NCBI GenBank assembly: GCA_031180665.1
Contig: JAPSLP010000038.1
Span: 1 to 48,080 of the forward strand
From: Cupriavidus sp.
Lineage (GTDB): Bacteria; Pseudomonadota; Gammaproteobacteria; Burkholderiales; Burkholderiaceae
DNA: 48,080 bases
Direction: 5' to 3'
Below the pieces are notes generated by a model. It did no database searches, had not been told where the DNA came from, and saw nothing but the letters and a program-made list of their open reading frames with translations. The translations under genes and the position numbers were made by a program. Of the stretch, positions 17,013 to 25,177 are shown one piece after another (the first letter of the stretch is position 1; each line of letters opens with the position of its first letter).

Positions 17013-18008
17013 ATGAAGCGTCATTCCCGTGCCCGGCGCGCCCTGCTCGCCGCGATGGCAGTGCTGTGCAGCGCGACCGTTCCCGCGATGTCGGCGAGCG
17101 CGGCCGAGGCCTTTCCCAGCCGGCCCATCCGCCTGATCGTCCCGTTCACGCCGGGCGGCACCACCGACATCCTGGCGCGGCTCGTCGCGCAGAAGGCCGG
17201 CGAGACGCTGGGCCAACCGATGGTGGTCGAGAATCGCCCGGGGGCGGGCGGCAATATCGGCGCCGAAGCGGCCGCGCGCAGCGCCGCCGACGGCTACACG
17301 CTGCTGATGGGCACGCTCGGCACGCAGGTGACCAACCAGTTCATCTATCCGCGCATGCCGTATGACAGCGCGACGGACTTCGCGCCGGTGACGTTGGTCG
17401 CCAATTCGCCCAACGTGCTGCTGGCCAACAGCACGCTGGCGGCGAACACCATCGGCGAGCTGATCGCGCTGGCAAAGCGCGAGCCGGGCAAGATCAATTA
17501 CGCGTCGACCAGCACCGGCGGCTCGCCGCATCTGTCGGGCGAACTGCTGAACATGATGGCCGGCGTCAAGATGCAGCACGTGCCGTACAAGGGCGCGGCA
17601 CCCGCGATGAACGACCTGCTCGCGGGCCAGGTCAACCTGATGTTCGACAACCTGCCGTCCGCGCTCGCGCAGATCCAGGGCGGCAGGATCAAGGCGCTGG
17701 CCGTCACCGGCGTCAAGCGTGCTTCGGTGCTGCCGTCGGTGCCGACGGTGCGCGAGTCGGGGCTGCCGGACTACGAGGTCAATTCCTGGTTCGGTCTGCT
17801 GGCGCCGGCCGGCACGCCGCCCGAGCGCCTGCGCCAGTTGCAGCAGGCCGTCGACAAGGTGCTGGCGATGCCGGACGTGCGCAAGCGCATCCAGGAACTC
17901 GGCGCCGAGCCCGGCGGTGAGGGCTCGGCGGCCTTCTCCGCGCAGATCAAGGCGGACACCGACAAGTGGTCGCGCGTGATTCGCACCGCGGGCATCAAGG
18001 CGCAATGA
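17013..18008 (+). CDS. Bug family (TctC) periplasmic solute-binding protein
   Basis: 331 aa. Residues 1 to about 31 form a signal peptide (basic RHSRARR, hydrophobic stretch, ASA cleavage site). The mature start FPSRPIRLIVPFTPGGTTDILAR is the Bug hallmark, followed by VVENRPGAGGNIGAEAAARSAADGYT and the ligand-loop region VPYKGAAPAMNDLLAGQ. These receptors bind carboxylates or related small molecules for tripartite transporters or sensing; no membrane subunits are nearby, as is common for orphan Bug genes. Start ATG is preceded by GAGGAG. Likely first gene of an operon with the two AtuA-like genes (28 bp gap), so the ligand may be their substrate. Confidence 0.93.
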   Translation: MKRHSRARRALLAAMAVLCSATVPAMSASAAEAFPSRPIRLIVPFTPGGTTDILARLVAQKAGETLGQPMVVENRPGAGGNIGAEAAARSAADGYTLLMGTLGTQVTNQFIYPRMPYDSATDFAPVTLVANSPNVLLANSTLAANTIGELIALAKREPGKINYASTSTGGSPHLSGELLNMMAGVKMQHVPYKGAAPAMNDLLAGQVNLMFDNLPSALAQIQGGRIKALAVTGVKRASVLPSVPTVRESGLPDYEVNSWFGLLAPAGTPPERLRQLQQAVDKVLAMPDVRKRIQELGAEPGGEGSAAFSAQIKADTDKWSRVIRTAGIKAQ

Positions 18009-18036
18009 GCGCGCCGTACGGAACAAGGACCCAGGC

Positions 18037-19401
18037 ATGACCGACACCAGCACTCGCAGCACCCTTCGCATCGGCTCGGGATCGGGCTGGTGGGGCGATC
18101 GCGTGGAACCGGCCGAACGCTCGGCGCGCCTCGGCAAGCTCGACTATCTGTGCTTCGAGACGATGGCCGAGGCCACGGTCTCGGCGGCGCAGGTGCGCAA
18201 GCGACGCGACCCCGCCTTCGCCGGCTACGACACCTATCTCGACGAACGGATGCGCGCCGTGCTGCCGCACTGCATCGCCAACGGCACGCGCATCGTCAGC
18301 AATCAGGGCTGGATCCATCCGCTGGGCGCCGCCAGGCGCGTCGCCGAGCTGTGCGACGAGCTGGGGCTGCCCGGCGTCAAGATCGCGGCCATCACGACCA
18401 CCGACCTGACCGGCAGCATCTGCGAGCTCGACCTGACGCTGCTGGAAAGCGGCGCGCCGGTGTCGTCGCTGCGCGGCACGCTGATCAGCGCCGAGCCTTA
18501 CGAGGGCGCGGCGCCGATCGTCGAGGCGTTGCGCGCCGGCGCGCAGATCGTGATCACGGGCCGCGTCGCCGATCCTTCGCTGTTCCTGGCGCCGATGATC
18601 GCCCATTTCGGCTGGTCGCCCGATGACGTGACCCGTCTCGCGCGCGGCAGCGCCATCGGCCATCTGCTCGAATGCGGTGCGCAGGTGACCGGCGGCTACT
18701 TCGGCGATCCGGGCTACAAGGACGTGCCCGAACCCTGGAACCTCGCCTTCCCGATCGCTGAGGTCGAGGCCGACGGCAGCGCCGTGATCGCCAAGGTCGA
18801 AGGCAGCGGCGGACGCATCGATCTGCAGACCGTCAAGGAGCAGATGTTCTACGAGGTTCACGACCCGCGCCGCTACATCACGCCCGACGCGATCGTCGAC
18901 TTCTCGACCGCGGTGCTGGAACAGGTCGGGCCGGACCGCGTGCGCATCGACGGTGTCTCCGGCCTGCCGGCCACCGACACGCTGAAGGTGTCGCTCGGCT
19001 GCACCGAGGGCCATATCGGCGAGGACATGTTCTTCTACGCGGGACCGGGCTGCCTGGAGAAGGCGAAGCTGGCCAGGCGCATCCTCGAGGAACGCTTCGC
19101 CATCGCCAAGCTGCAGGCCGACGAGCTGCGCATCGATTTTCTTGGCGTCAACGCCGTGCATGGCGCCGCCTCGCCCGAACCCGCGTGCGAGCCGAACGAG
19201 ATCGCGGTGCGCGTGGCGGCGCGCACGCGCACGCGCGAGGAGGCGGCCAAGGTCGGCCGCGAGGTCGACAGCATGGCGGTCTGCGGGCTGGCGTCCACCG
19301 GCAAGCGCGTGCCGCATCAGGACCGGACCCGCGAGATCATCGGCGTCTGGTCGGCGCTGGTGCCGCGCGCGCTGATCCGGTCCGAGATCCACTATCTGTG
19401 A
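18037..19401 (+). CDS. Acyclic terpene utilisation AtuA family protein (DUF1446)
   Basis: 454 aa. Starts IGSGSGWWGDRVEPAERSARLGKLDYLCFETMAEAT, the conserved N-terminal block of the AtuA family, with VSNQGWIHPLGAAR and ITGRVADPSLFLAPM further on. AtuA is required for citronellol/geraniol breakdown in Pseudomonas, but its chemistry is undefined and most homologues serve other pathways. Here the usual C-terminal portion is a separate gene 9 bp downstream. Ribosome site AAGGACCCAGGC precedes the ATG. Context (Bug receptor, acyl-CoA dehydrogenase, IclR regulator) suggests catabolism of an organic acid. Confidence 0.88.
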   Translation: MTDTSTRSTLRIGSGSGWWGDRVEPAERSARLGKLDYLCFETMAEATVSAAQVRKRRDPAFAGYDTYLDERMRAVLPHCIANGTRIVSNQGWIHPLGAARRVAELCDELGLPGVKIAAITTTDLTGSICELDLTLLESGAPVSSLRGTLISAEPYEGAAPIVEALRAGAQIVITGRVADPSLFLAPMIAHFGWSPDDVTRLARGSAIGHLLECGAQVTGGYFGDPGYKDVPEPWNLAFPIAEVEADGSAVIAKVEGSGGRIDLQTVKEQMFYEVHDPRRYITPDAIVDFSTAVLEQVGPDRVRIDGVSGLPATDTLKVSLGCTEGHIGEDMFFYAGPGCLEKAKLARRILEERFAIAKLQADELRIDFLGVNAVHGAASPEPACEPNEIAVRVAARTRTREEAAKVGREVDSMAVCGLASTGKRVPHQDRTREIIGVWSALVPRALIRSEIHYL

Positions 19402-19410
19402 GGAAGCGTC

Positions 19411-19761
19411 ATGCGTGTACCCCTGCGGCGTCTCGCCCATAGCCGCTCCGGCGACAAGGGCAATACCTCCAACACGGCCGTGATCGCCTACGCGCCCGAG
19501 TTCTATCCCCATATCAAGGCGCAACTGAGCGCGGCCGCGTTCAAGTCGGTGTACGGCTCGCTGATCGCCGGCGAGGTGACGCGCTACGAGGTCGATGGGC
19601 TGCAGGTGCTGAACTTCGTCGCCGAGGGCGCGCTCGGCGGCGGGGTGTCGCGCAGCCTGGCGATCGATAACTACGGCAAGGCGCTGGCGAGCGCGGTGCT
19701 GCGCTTCGAGGTGGAGATTCCGGACGAGCTAGCGCCGCTGCTGCGCGGGCCGGCGCGATAG
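19411..19761 (+). CDS. AtuA-related C-terminal domain protein
   Basis: 116 aa. LRRLAHSRSGDKGNTSNTAV is the conserved motif of the domain that forms the C-terminus of longer AtuA proteins; here it is a separate polypeptide. The ATG follows GAGGAAGCGTC, nine bases after the stop of the larger partner, so the two are cotranslated and probably form a complex. Its last 33 bp overlap the 3' end of the convergent IclR gene. Confidence 0.88.
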   Translation: MRVPLRRLAHSRSGDKGNTSNTAVIAYAPEFYPHIKAQLSAAAFKSVYGSLIAGEVTRYEVDGLQVLNFVAEGALGGGVSRSLAIDNYGKALASAVLRFEVEIPDELAPLLRGPAR

Positions 19762-20565
19762 GCGCACCGCCGTCCCGCGCGCTGTCACCCGGCCCGGGCC
19801 GCCCTGCGGCGACAGCGCCGATCCCGTCCACGCGCTTGCGATGTGGCTGGCTTCCGCCCTCAGGCGCCGCGCAAGGACCGCCTCACGCGCCCGCAACCGT
19901 ACTGTCTGCGCCGCGACGCTGAGTGCGCCGATGGGCCGACCCTGATCGTCGAGAATCGGCACCGCGATGCCACCCATGCCCTGGACCACCCAGTCGAGAA
20001 ACATCACGTGCCCGCGCGAGCGGGCCGCCTCGATCTCCGCGCCGATGGCGGCGGCATCGAGCCGCGGATAATTGGCCAGCTTGCGCGAGGTCTGCTGCAG
20101 GCGGCGCGCGCGTTCGGGCGCCGGCAGCCACGCCAGCACGGCCAGACTGCCCGCTCCCACCCCGAGCGGCCGGCGCGTGCCGACCGAGACGTAGTTCGCG
20201 CTGGGGGCGACCGTGCCCGGCTCCACATCCGAACACACTGCCTCGCCGCGGCTGGCCTCCGTCAGCACGGCGGTATCGCCGAATTCCGCGACCAGCCGCT
20301 GCAACGCCGGACGTGCCAGCTTGCGCAGCTCGGCCCGGCGCTGCGCGACGTCGGCCAGCTGGAAAATCTCCGGGCCGATGCCGTAGCGGCGCATCTCGTC
20401 CCGCGTGGCAAAGCCCTCCTGCACCAGCAGGTCCAGCATGCGCGACGCGGTGGCGGGGTCGAGCCCCGTCGCCCGCGCGACATCGCTCATGCGGCGCACT
20501 TCGGGATCGGACAGCGCGCGCAGCACGGCAAGGGCGCGCTGCACCGGTGAGGGACGCGACGGCAT
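19729..20565 (-). CDS. IclR family transcriptional regulator
   Basis: 278 aa. Winged helix at residues 1-65 (SPVQRALAVLRALS, MSDVARATGLDPATASRMLDLLVQEGF) and an IclR effector domain at about 75-250 with GDTAVLTEASRGEAVC and VQGMGGIAVPILDDQGRPIGALSVAA. Start at the ATG of MPSRPSPVQ; upstream in-frame sequence is the acyl-CoA dehydrogenase gene in another frame. It lies 10 bp after that dehydrogenase on the same strand and overlaps the AtuA-related gene tail to tail. Probably controls both the Bug/AtuA operon and its own operon. The C-terminal 30 residues (RVTARGTAVRLSRRPAQQRR) are a non-family basic tail. Confidence 0.9.
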   Translation of the reverse strand: MPSRPSPVQRALAVLRALSDPEVRRMSDVARATGLDPATASRMLDLLVQEGFATRDEMRRYGIGPEIFQLADVAQRRAELRKLARPALQRLVAEFGDTAVLTEASRGEAVCSDVEPGTVAPSANYVSVGTRRPLGVGAGSLAVLAWLPAPERARRLQQTSRKLANYPRLDAAAIGAEIEAARSRGHVMFLDWVVQGMGGIAVPILDDQGRPIGALSVAAQTVRLRAREAVLARRLRAEASHIASAWTGSALSPQGGPGRVTARGTAVRLSRRPAQQRR

Positions 20566-20575
20566 ATCGGGAAGG

Positions 20576-21769
20576 TCAGCGTGCTGGCGTGCCGGCCAGC
20601 GTATCGCGCTTGATCTTCTTGGCCAGCGACCACTTGTGGACTTCGGTGGGGCCGTCGTAGATGCGGAAAGCGCGCACCTCGCGCAGGATCTGCTCGACGA
20701 TGGTGTCGCGCGACACGCCCAGGCCGCCCATGATCTGCACGCAACGATCGGCCACGCGATACAGCGCCTCCGACACCGCGACCTTCGCCATCGAGCTCTC
20801 CGCCGTGCCGGCCGCGCCGCCGTCGAGCACGCCGGCACACCAGTCGATCATCAGCGCGGCCTGCTGCAGATCGATCAGGTTCTCGGCGAGCATGAAGCCC
20901 ACGCCTTCATGGTCGACCAGCAGCTTGCCGAAGGCCTTGCGCGTGGTGGCATACGAGCGCGCGATCTCGTCGGCCCGCACCGTGCCGCCGAACCAGCGCA
21001 TGCAGTGCGACAGCCGCGCGGGCGACAGGCGGACCTGCGCATAACGGAAACCCTCGTTGACTTCGCCCAGCACCTGGTCGGCCGGCACGCGCAGGTCGTC
21101 GAGCAGGATCTGCGCATGGCCGCCGGGCATCGAGCTGTCGATGGTGTCGATCACGCGCTCGATGCGGATGGCCGGATGCGGCAGGTCCACCAGGAACATC
21201 GTCGCCTGCGCATGCTCGCCGTCTCCCGTTCGCGCCATCACGATGCCTACCCGCGCCCCTTCGGCGCCGGTGATGAACTTCTTGCGACCGCGGATGACCC
21301 AGTCGCCGCCGTCCTGCGTCGCCGTGGTCTGCAGCATCGAAGGATCCGAACCGGCCCCGCCCTCCTCGGCGGGCTCGGTCATGAAGAAGGCCGAGCGGGC
21401 GTCGCCGCGCACCAGCGGCTCGAGAAAGCGCTGCTTCTGCGCCGGCGTGCCGACCTTGCCGAGCAGGAACATATTGCCCTCGTCCGGCGCCATCGTATTG
21501 ACCGCCACCGGTCCCAGCGGCGACAGCCCCGACCGCTTGAGCACCGCCGCGGTTTCCAGCTGGGTCAGATGCGATCCGTCGGGCAGGATATGCGGCGTCA
21601 TCACGCCCGCGGCGCGGGCTTTCGCCCGCATCTCGTCGATCAATTCCCCCGACGGGCCGTGCGCCGTGCAGCGGGGATCGGCTTCATACGGCACGACGAC
21701 ATCGCGGACGAAGCGCTCGACGCGGTCGGCGATGACGCGGCTGCGTGCGGTGGGGCACGGGGTGAACAT
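20576..21769 (-). CDS. Acyl-CoA dehydrogenase
   Basis: 397 aa, full-length ACAD fold: helical N-terminus, then MTEPAEEGGAGSDPS, FITGAEGARVGIVMAR, and the C-terminal helical domain with CVQIMGGLGVSRDTIVEQILREVRAFRIYDGPTEVHK. It most resembles the ACAD10/11-like group that acts on unusual or branched acyl-CoA. FAD enzyme passing electrons to ETF and so to the ETF-QO seen at the window start. The ATG at 21769 has AAGGAG ten bases ahead. Operon with the IclR gene (10 bp gap). Substrate unknown. Confidence 0.92.
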   Translation of the reverse strand: MFTPCPTARSRVIADRVERFVRDVVVPYEADPRCTAHGPSGELIDEMRAKARAAGVMTPHILPDGSHLTQLETAAVLKRSGLSPLGPVAVNTMAPDEGNMFLLGKVGTPAQKQRFLEPLVRGDARSAFFMTEPAEEGGAGSDPSMLQTTATQDGGDWVIRGRKKFITGAEGARVGIVMARTGDGEHAQATMFLVDLPHPAIRIERVIDTIDSSMPGGHAQILLDDLRVPADQVLGEVNEGFRYAQVRLSPARLSHCMRWFGGTVRADEIARSYATTRKAFGKLLVDHEGVGFMLAENLIDLQQAALMIDWCAGVLDGGAAGTAESSMAKVAVSEALYRVADRCVQIMGGLGVSRDTIVEQILREVRAFRIYDGPTEVHKWSLAKKIKRDTLAGTPAR

Positions 21770-21888
21770 CGTGGCTGTCTCCTTGGGGTCGGTCGCACTC
21801 GCAGGCTGCTCTGCATGCTGCGTGCCCGCCGCCGATTGTGTTGGATGGGGTGCCACGATTGTAGGGGATTCCAACGCACTGGCCGCCG

Positions 21889-21943
21889 GACATGGCCGCC
21901 ATGTCAGCGTTGCGCGCGTTTGAATTTTCGACGATCGGTCGTC
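21889..21943. promoter_or_regulatory. Two palindromes in a divergent promoter region
   Basis: GACATGGC-C-GCCATGTC (21889-21905) is a perfect 8-bp inverted repeat and GACGA-TCGG-TCGTC (21930-21943) a perfect 5-bp one. Both lie in the 353-bp gap between the divergent acyl-CoA dehydrogenase and MscS genes, 120-175 bp ahead of the dehydrogenase start. They are candidate operators. Nothing else is seen in this gap. Confidence 0.35.
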
Positions 21944-22122
21944 TGCAGCCTCCCCATGCCGGCGCACGGGCCGCAGCCACGATCGCGCCGCGATCCGTTG
22001 AAATTGACCGGCTGCAGGCATGCCCGGCCCGATGCCGCGGCAGCCTCGGTGTCCGCCCGCGCCGTGGCATCAATCCTGCAAGCCCCTACCCGATGCGTCC
22101 GTCTCGGCACAGGAGGTAAGGC

Positions 22123-23283
22123 ATGAAGGAATGGCTCGATCTGAACGTCTTCTTGGGCATCCCGGCGCTCAACTGGCTGCATGCCGGCGTCGCCGCCGTC
22201 GTCAGCTATCTGGTGCTGGTCACGCTGCTGCGCTTTACCTGCGCACGCCTGGACCGGCTCGCGGCGCGGACACGGCCTGTGATCATCGACCGCATGGCGG
22301 ACATGCTGCGGCATACGTCGCGCGTCGTGCTGCTGCTGGCCGCGCTGCTGATCGCCGTCGACTTCCTCGATCTGCCGCCGAAATGGGCCGGCCGCATCGG
22401 CCATCTTTGGTTCCTGCTGATCGGGCTGCAGATCGCCATCTGGATCAATCATGCCGTGACGCTATGGACGTACGACCGGCTGACGGGCACCGGACCCACC
22501 GCGCACAATCCTGTGTTCACCACGGTGATGGCCTGGAGCATGCGCGTGATGCTGTGGTCGGTGCTGCTGCTGGCCGTGCTGGCCAATATGGGCGTCAATA
22601 TCACGGCCTTCGTCGCGAGCCTGGGCGTCGGCGGCGTGGCCGTGGCGCTGGCGGTGCAGAACATCCTCAGCGACCTGTTCGCGTCGCTGGCCATCGGTCT
22701 CGACAAGCCCTTCGAGAATGGCGATTTCATCGTGTTCGGCGACATCGCCGGCAGCGTCGAGCGCATCGGCCTGAAGACCACGCGGCTGCGCGCGCTGAGC
22801 GGCGAACAGATCGTCTGCAGCAATACCGAGCTGCTGAAGACGACGATCCACAACTACAAGCGCATGGCGGAACGCCGCATCCAGTTCAATTTCCGCGTGA
22901 CATACCAGACGCCGCCGCAGACGCTGCGGCGCATCCCGGAGATCGTCAAGTCGGCGGTCGTCGCGGCAGGCCGCACGCGCTTCGACCGCGCGCATTTCAA
23001 GGGCTTCGGCGAAAGCGCGCTCGAATTCGAAGCGGTCTACTTCGTCACCGATCCGGATTACAACCTGTACATGGACATCCAGCAGGCGATCAATCTGGCG
23101 ATGGTGACGGAGCTGGAGAAGCTGGGGGTCGAGTTTGGGGTGCCGGTGCGGAAGGTGCAGCTGGTGGAAACGCAGGGGGAGGCGAAGGAAGAAGCGGAGG
23201 CGGACGCTCGCAGCGGCCCGCGCGATGCCGGCGGGCGGCCGCGAGGATGGGCGGGACCGCAGCTCGGTCAGCGCCATGCCTGA
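22123..23283 (+). CDS. Mechanosensitive ion channel, MscS family
   Basis: 386 aa. Four or five membrane helices in residues 1-190; the pore-lining TM3 and beta-domain entry is GVGGVAVALAVQNILSDLFAS with FENGDFIVFGDIAGSVERIGLKTTRLR, the MscS signature. A cytoplasmic alpha/beta domain follows (about 280-350), then a variable charged tail. Opens under membrane tension to release solutes after osmotic downshock. Start ATG with a perfect AGGAGG ribosome site. Monocistronic as far as visible. Confidence 0.93.
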   Translation: MKEWLDLNVFLGIPALNWLHAGVAAVVSYLVLVTLLRFTCARLDRLAARTRPVIIDRMADMLRHTSRVVLLLAALLIAVDFLDLPPKWAGRIGHLWFLLIGLQIAIWINHAVTLWTYDRLTGTGPTAHNPVFTTVMAWSMRVMLWSVLLLAVLANMGVNITAFVASLGVGGVAVALAVQNILSDLFASLAIGLDKPFENGDFIVFGDIAGSVERIGLKTTRLRALSGEQIVCSNTELLKTTIHNYKRMAERRIQFNFRVTYQTPPQTLRRIPEIVKSAVVAAGRTRFDRAHFKGFGESALEFEAVYFVTDPDYNLYMDIQQAINLAMVTELEKLGVEFGVPVRKVQLVETQGEAKEEAEADARSGPRDAGGRPRGWAGPQLGQRHA

Positions 23284-23370
23284 CTCCCCCAGGATGGACA
23301 GCGACAGGCAAAAGATGCGTGATGGATGCCGCCGCCCCCCGCGGCGTCGACGGGTCAGTCGTGGCTGCTC

Positions 23371-24366
23371 TTATTGCCTCGGCTTGCGAATCCCGTGTTG
23401 GTGTTCCGGCGGCAGGGCCGCAACGCGCTCCAATATCCGCGGCGTCAATTTCCCCTGGACAGAGGTATCCAACCAGCCGATCCCGCGGACCAGTCCGAGC
23501 ATCGTCAGCCCTTGCACCTCCTTGGACCGCGTGGAATCGATCACCTGGAACAGGCGATCGATCACGGACTGAGCGTCGTCATACGTGTCGGAATTGAATG
23601 CCCGACAGTAGGAATCCACGCAGTGCTGGATCAAAGCACGGCCACCGATGCGCTTGGCCAGCACGCTATCCGGCAAGGTGCCGAGGGCGTCGATCAACGC
23701 GATTGCGCCGTCCGCGCGCTTGAACTTGGGCAGGCCAGGCACCTTTGCCGATATCGCGAGCAGAATAGCGGCAGTTTCCTCGTATCCCATACGGGCAGCC
23801 ATCACGCCGGCCACCAGCGCACCGATATCGGTTTGCCTGTCGATCCGGTCCACCTGCATGCGATACCGGGAAGGTGCGAGCAGCAGCCCATCATTGTGCT
23901 GGAACAGCGCGCGCATCGATGCGTTGAGGCGAGCCAGACGCACGACATCGCGGTGGTCCGGCAGCAAGCGCGTGATGGCGTGCATCAGCTCGATCGGCAG
24001 TGCCTGGAGCGTGACCGGGATCCTGGCTGGCAACGGCGCCGATGGCGTGCGCAGCGCGACCGGAGCCGGTGCGGCACCGGCACGGGGAAGCCGGCTGGCG
24101 GTGCCTGCCACATCGCCGCGGCGGCTGAACAGGCGACTGGCCACGGCGGTAACGCTGTTACTGATGCGCGCCAACGGTCCGCGGTTCGCCTCGGCGCGAT
24201 GATGGGCGAGCATCGGTGCGACACGGACGTGGACCGTGCGGCCATGTTGCCCGGTCCGGGTTACGGCGAAGTGGCCGCGTCCGCGCGAGGTGGCGTCAGC
24301 GTCGGCGCCGCGCGGCGATTGGGAGGACGACCGGGACAGCGCTGGGGAGATGGGGGATCCGTACAT
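23371..24366 (-). CDS. F-box domain protein, candidate secreted effector
   Basis: 331 aa. Residues 1 to about 115 are disordered and rich in Ser, Arg, Pro and Ala (SPALSRSSSQSPRGADADATS), like type III effector N-termini. Residues about 122-156 carry an F-box-like motif, LPIELMHAITRLLPDHRDVVRLA, and the rest is helical. F-box domains recruit eukaryotic SCF ubiquitin ligases through Skp1; in Ralstonia the GALA effectors use one. No leucine-rich repeats are seen, so this is not a GALA protein. Start at the ATG at 24366 (MYGSPIS); no strong ribosome site and no evident hrp-box upstream. It borders the island but lies outside the direct repeats. No secretion-system genes are in the window. Confidence 0.7.
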   Translation of the reverse strand: MYGSPISPALSRSSSQSPRGADADATSRGRGHFAVTRTGQHGRTVHVRVAPMLAHHRAEANRGPLARISNSVTAVASRLFSRRGDVAGTASRLPRAGAAPAPVALRTPSAPLPARIPVTLQALPIELMHAITRLLPDHRDVVRLARLNASMRALFQHNDGLLLAPSRYRMQVDRIDRQTDIGALVAGVMAARMGYEETAAILLAISAKVPGLPKFKRADGAIALIDALGTLPDSVLAKRIGGRALIQHCVDSYCRAFNSDTYDDAQSVIDRLFQVIDSTRSKEVQGLTMLGLVRGIGWLDTSVQGKLTPRILERVAALPPEHQHGIRKPRQ

Positions 24367-24511
24367 GTGATTGCGTTTGAAGAGGGTTGAGCAAACCCAG
24401 TACGGTAATGGCCGATGGCAAACCGCGATATCACGTGTGACTGGTCCGTTTTTGCTTTTGTTGTGGAGCCGGACAGCCGTCGCCTGTGCGCCAGCAAACA
24501 AGCGGAAGACA

Positions 24512-24559
24512 GGGCCCAAAAAACAAAACCCCGGAAGACCGCGATCTTCCGGGGTTCCG
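24512..24559. repeat. Left direct repeat of the island (candidate attL)
   Basis: Runs from GGGCCCAAAAAAC to CCGGGGTTCCG and contains the terminator hairpin. It matches 47947-47995 except for one A fewer in the A-run. Neighbouring bases differ on both sides. Confidence 0.75.
24529..24554 (-). terminator. Rho-independent terminator in the left repeat
   Basis: Perfect 10-bp stem CCCCGGAAGA / TCTTCCGGGG with loop CCGCGA. On the minus strand it is followed by TTTTGTTTTTT, so it stops leftward transcription coming from the island before the F-box gene. Confidence 0.8.
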
Positions 24560-25006
24560 GCGCCCAGGCCGCCATGCCTTGCCAGCAAGTGCCGAAATTC
24601 GTCACCGAGCATCTTATCGAACACGAGCGGGGCGACAGCACGCGCGCCCGACACCTCCGCAGTCCGGGGTTCGAGTCCCTGGAGTTTGGGGTGGGCCTTA
24701 CGCTGGGGCGCGAGTGGGTTGCGCTGCATGAGCTTCATGGTCGACGCGCGGGTTCGGACGACCTGGCTCCCCGCAGAGCGTAAGGGGCAGCCTCGATGTT
24801 AGCTGCCGATCTGCGCATTGCATGAGCAGATCGGCGGTTATAGTTCTCTTCCGAAGCAGCAAGATCTTAACTGACGGCAGCGCCAGGCCTAAAGTGGTGC
24901 GAGACAGCTGCCGTTATTCCGTCCCGCTTGCCGTGCGCACGATGACCCATGGCCCCGCGCGTGCAACAGACAAGTACGCGTCTTCACCGACCCACCGCAC
25001 CGAACA
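24560..25006. other. Non-coding left end of the island
   Basis: No supportable gene. It contains a tRNA T-arm-like stretch CGGGGTTCGAGTCCCTG at 24665-24681 that lacks a CCA end, and a perfect 10-bp inverted repeat GCCGATCTGC / GCAGATCGGC (24805-24814, 24826-24835) with an 11-base spacer. Either could be the trace of an attachment site or an operator for the gene that follows. Confidence 0.5.
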
Positions 25007-25177
25007 ATGCCCAAGCAAGACTATTTCGAATCTGCGTTCGTCCAGGAGTTTGTTACCTACCTCGCCTCGATCTTCAGCGGCAAGGAGCCGATCAACTTTG
25101 AGTACCGATTTCACAGTGCTCACGCCGAGCGGATACAGCGACCGTTTCGGTCTCTCTGGGAAAGCACGAACGCTTGA
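25007..25177 (+). CDS. Short ORF overlapping the start of the frameshifted gene
   Basis: 56 codons from an ATG, starting MPKQDYFESAFVQEFVTYLASIF. The first 30 codons have coding-like third positions. It overlaps the next reading frame from 25098, which it enters with an internal AAGGAG ribosome site. It may be a true small gene translationally coupled to the next one, or the detached N-terminus of that gene. It shares the frame of the 3' fragment ending at 26206. Confidence 0.4.
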   Translation: MPKQDYFESAFVQEFVTYLASIFSGKEPINFEYRFHSAHAERIQRPFRSLWESTNA

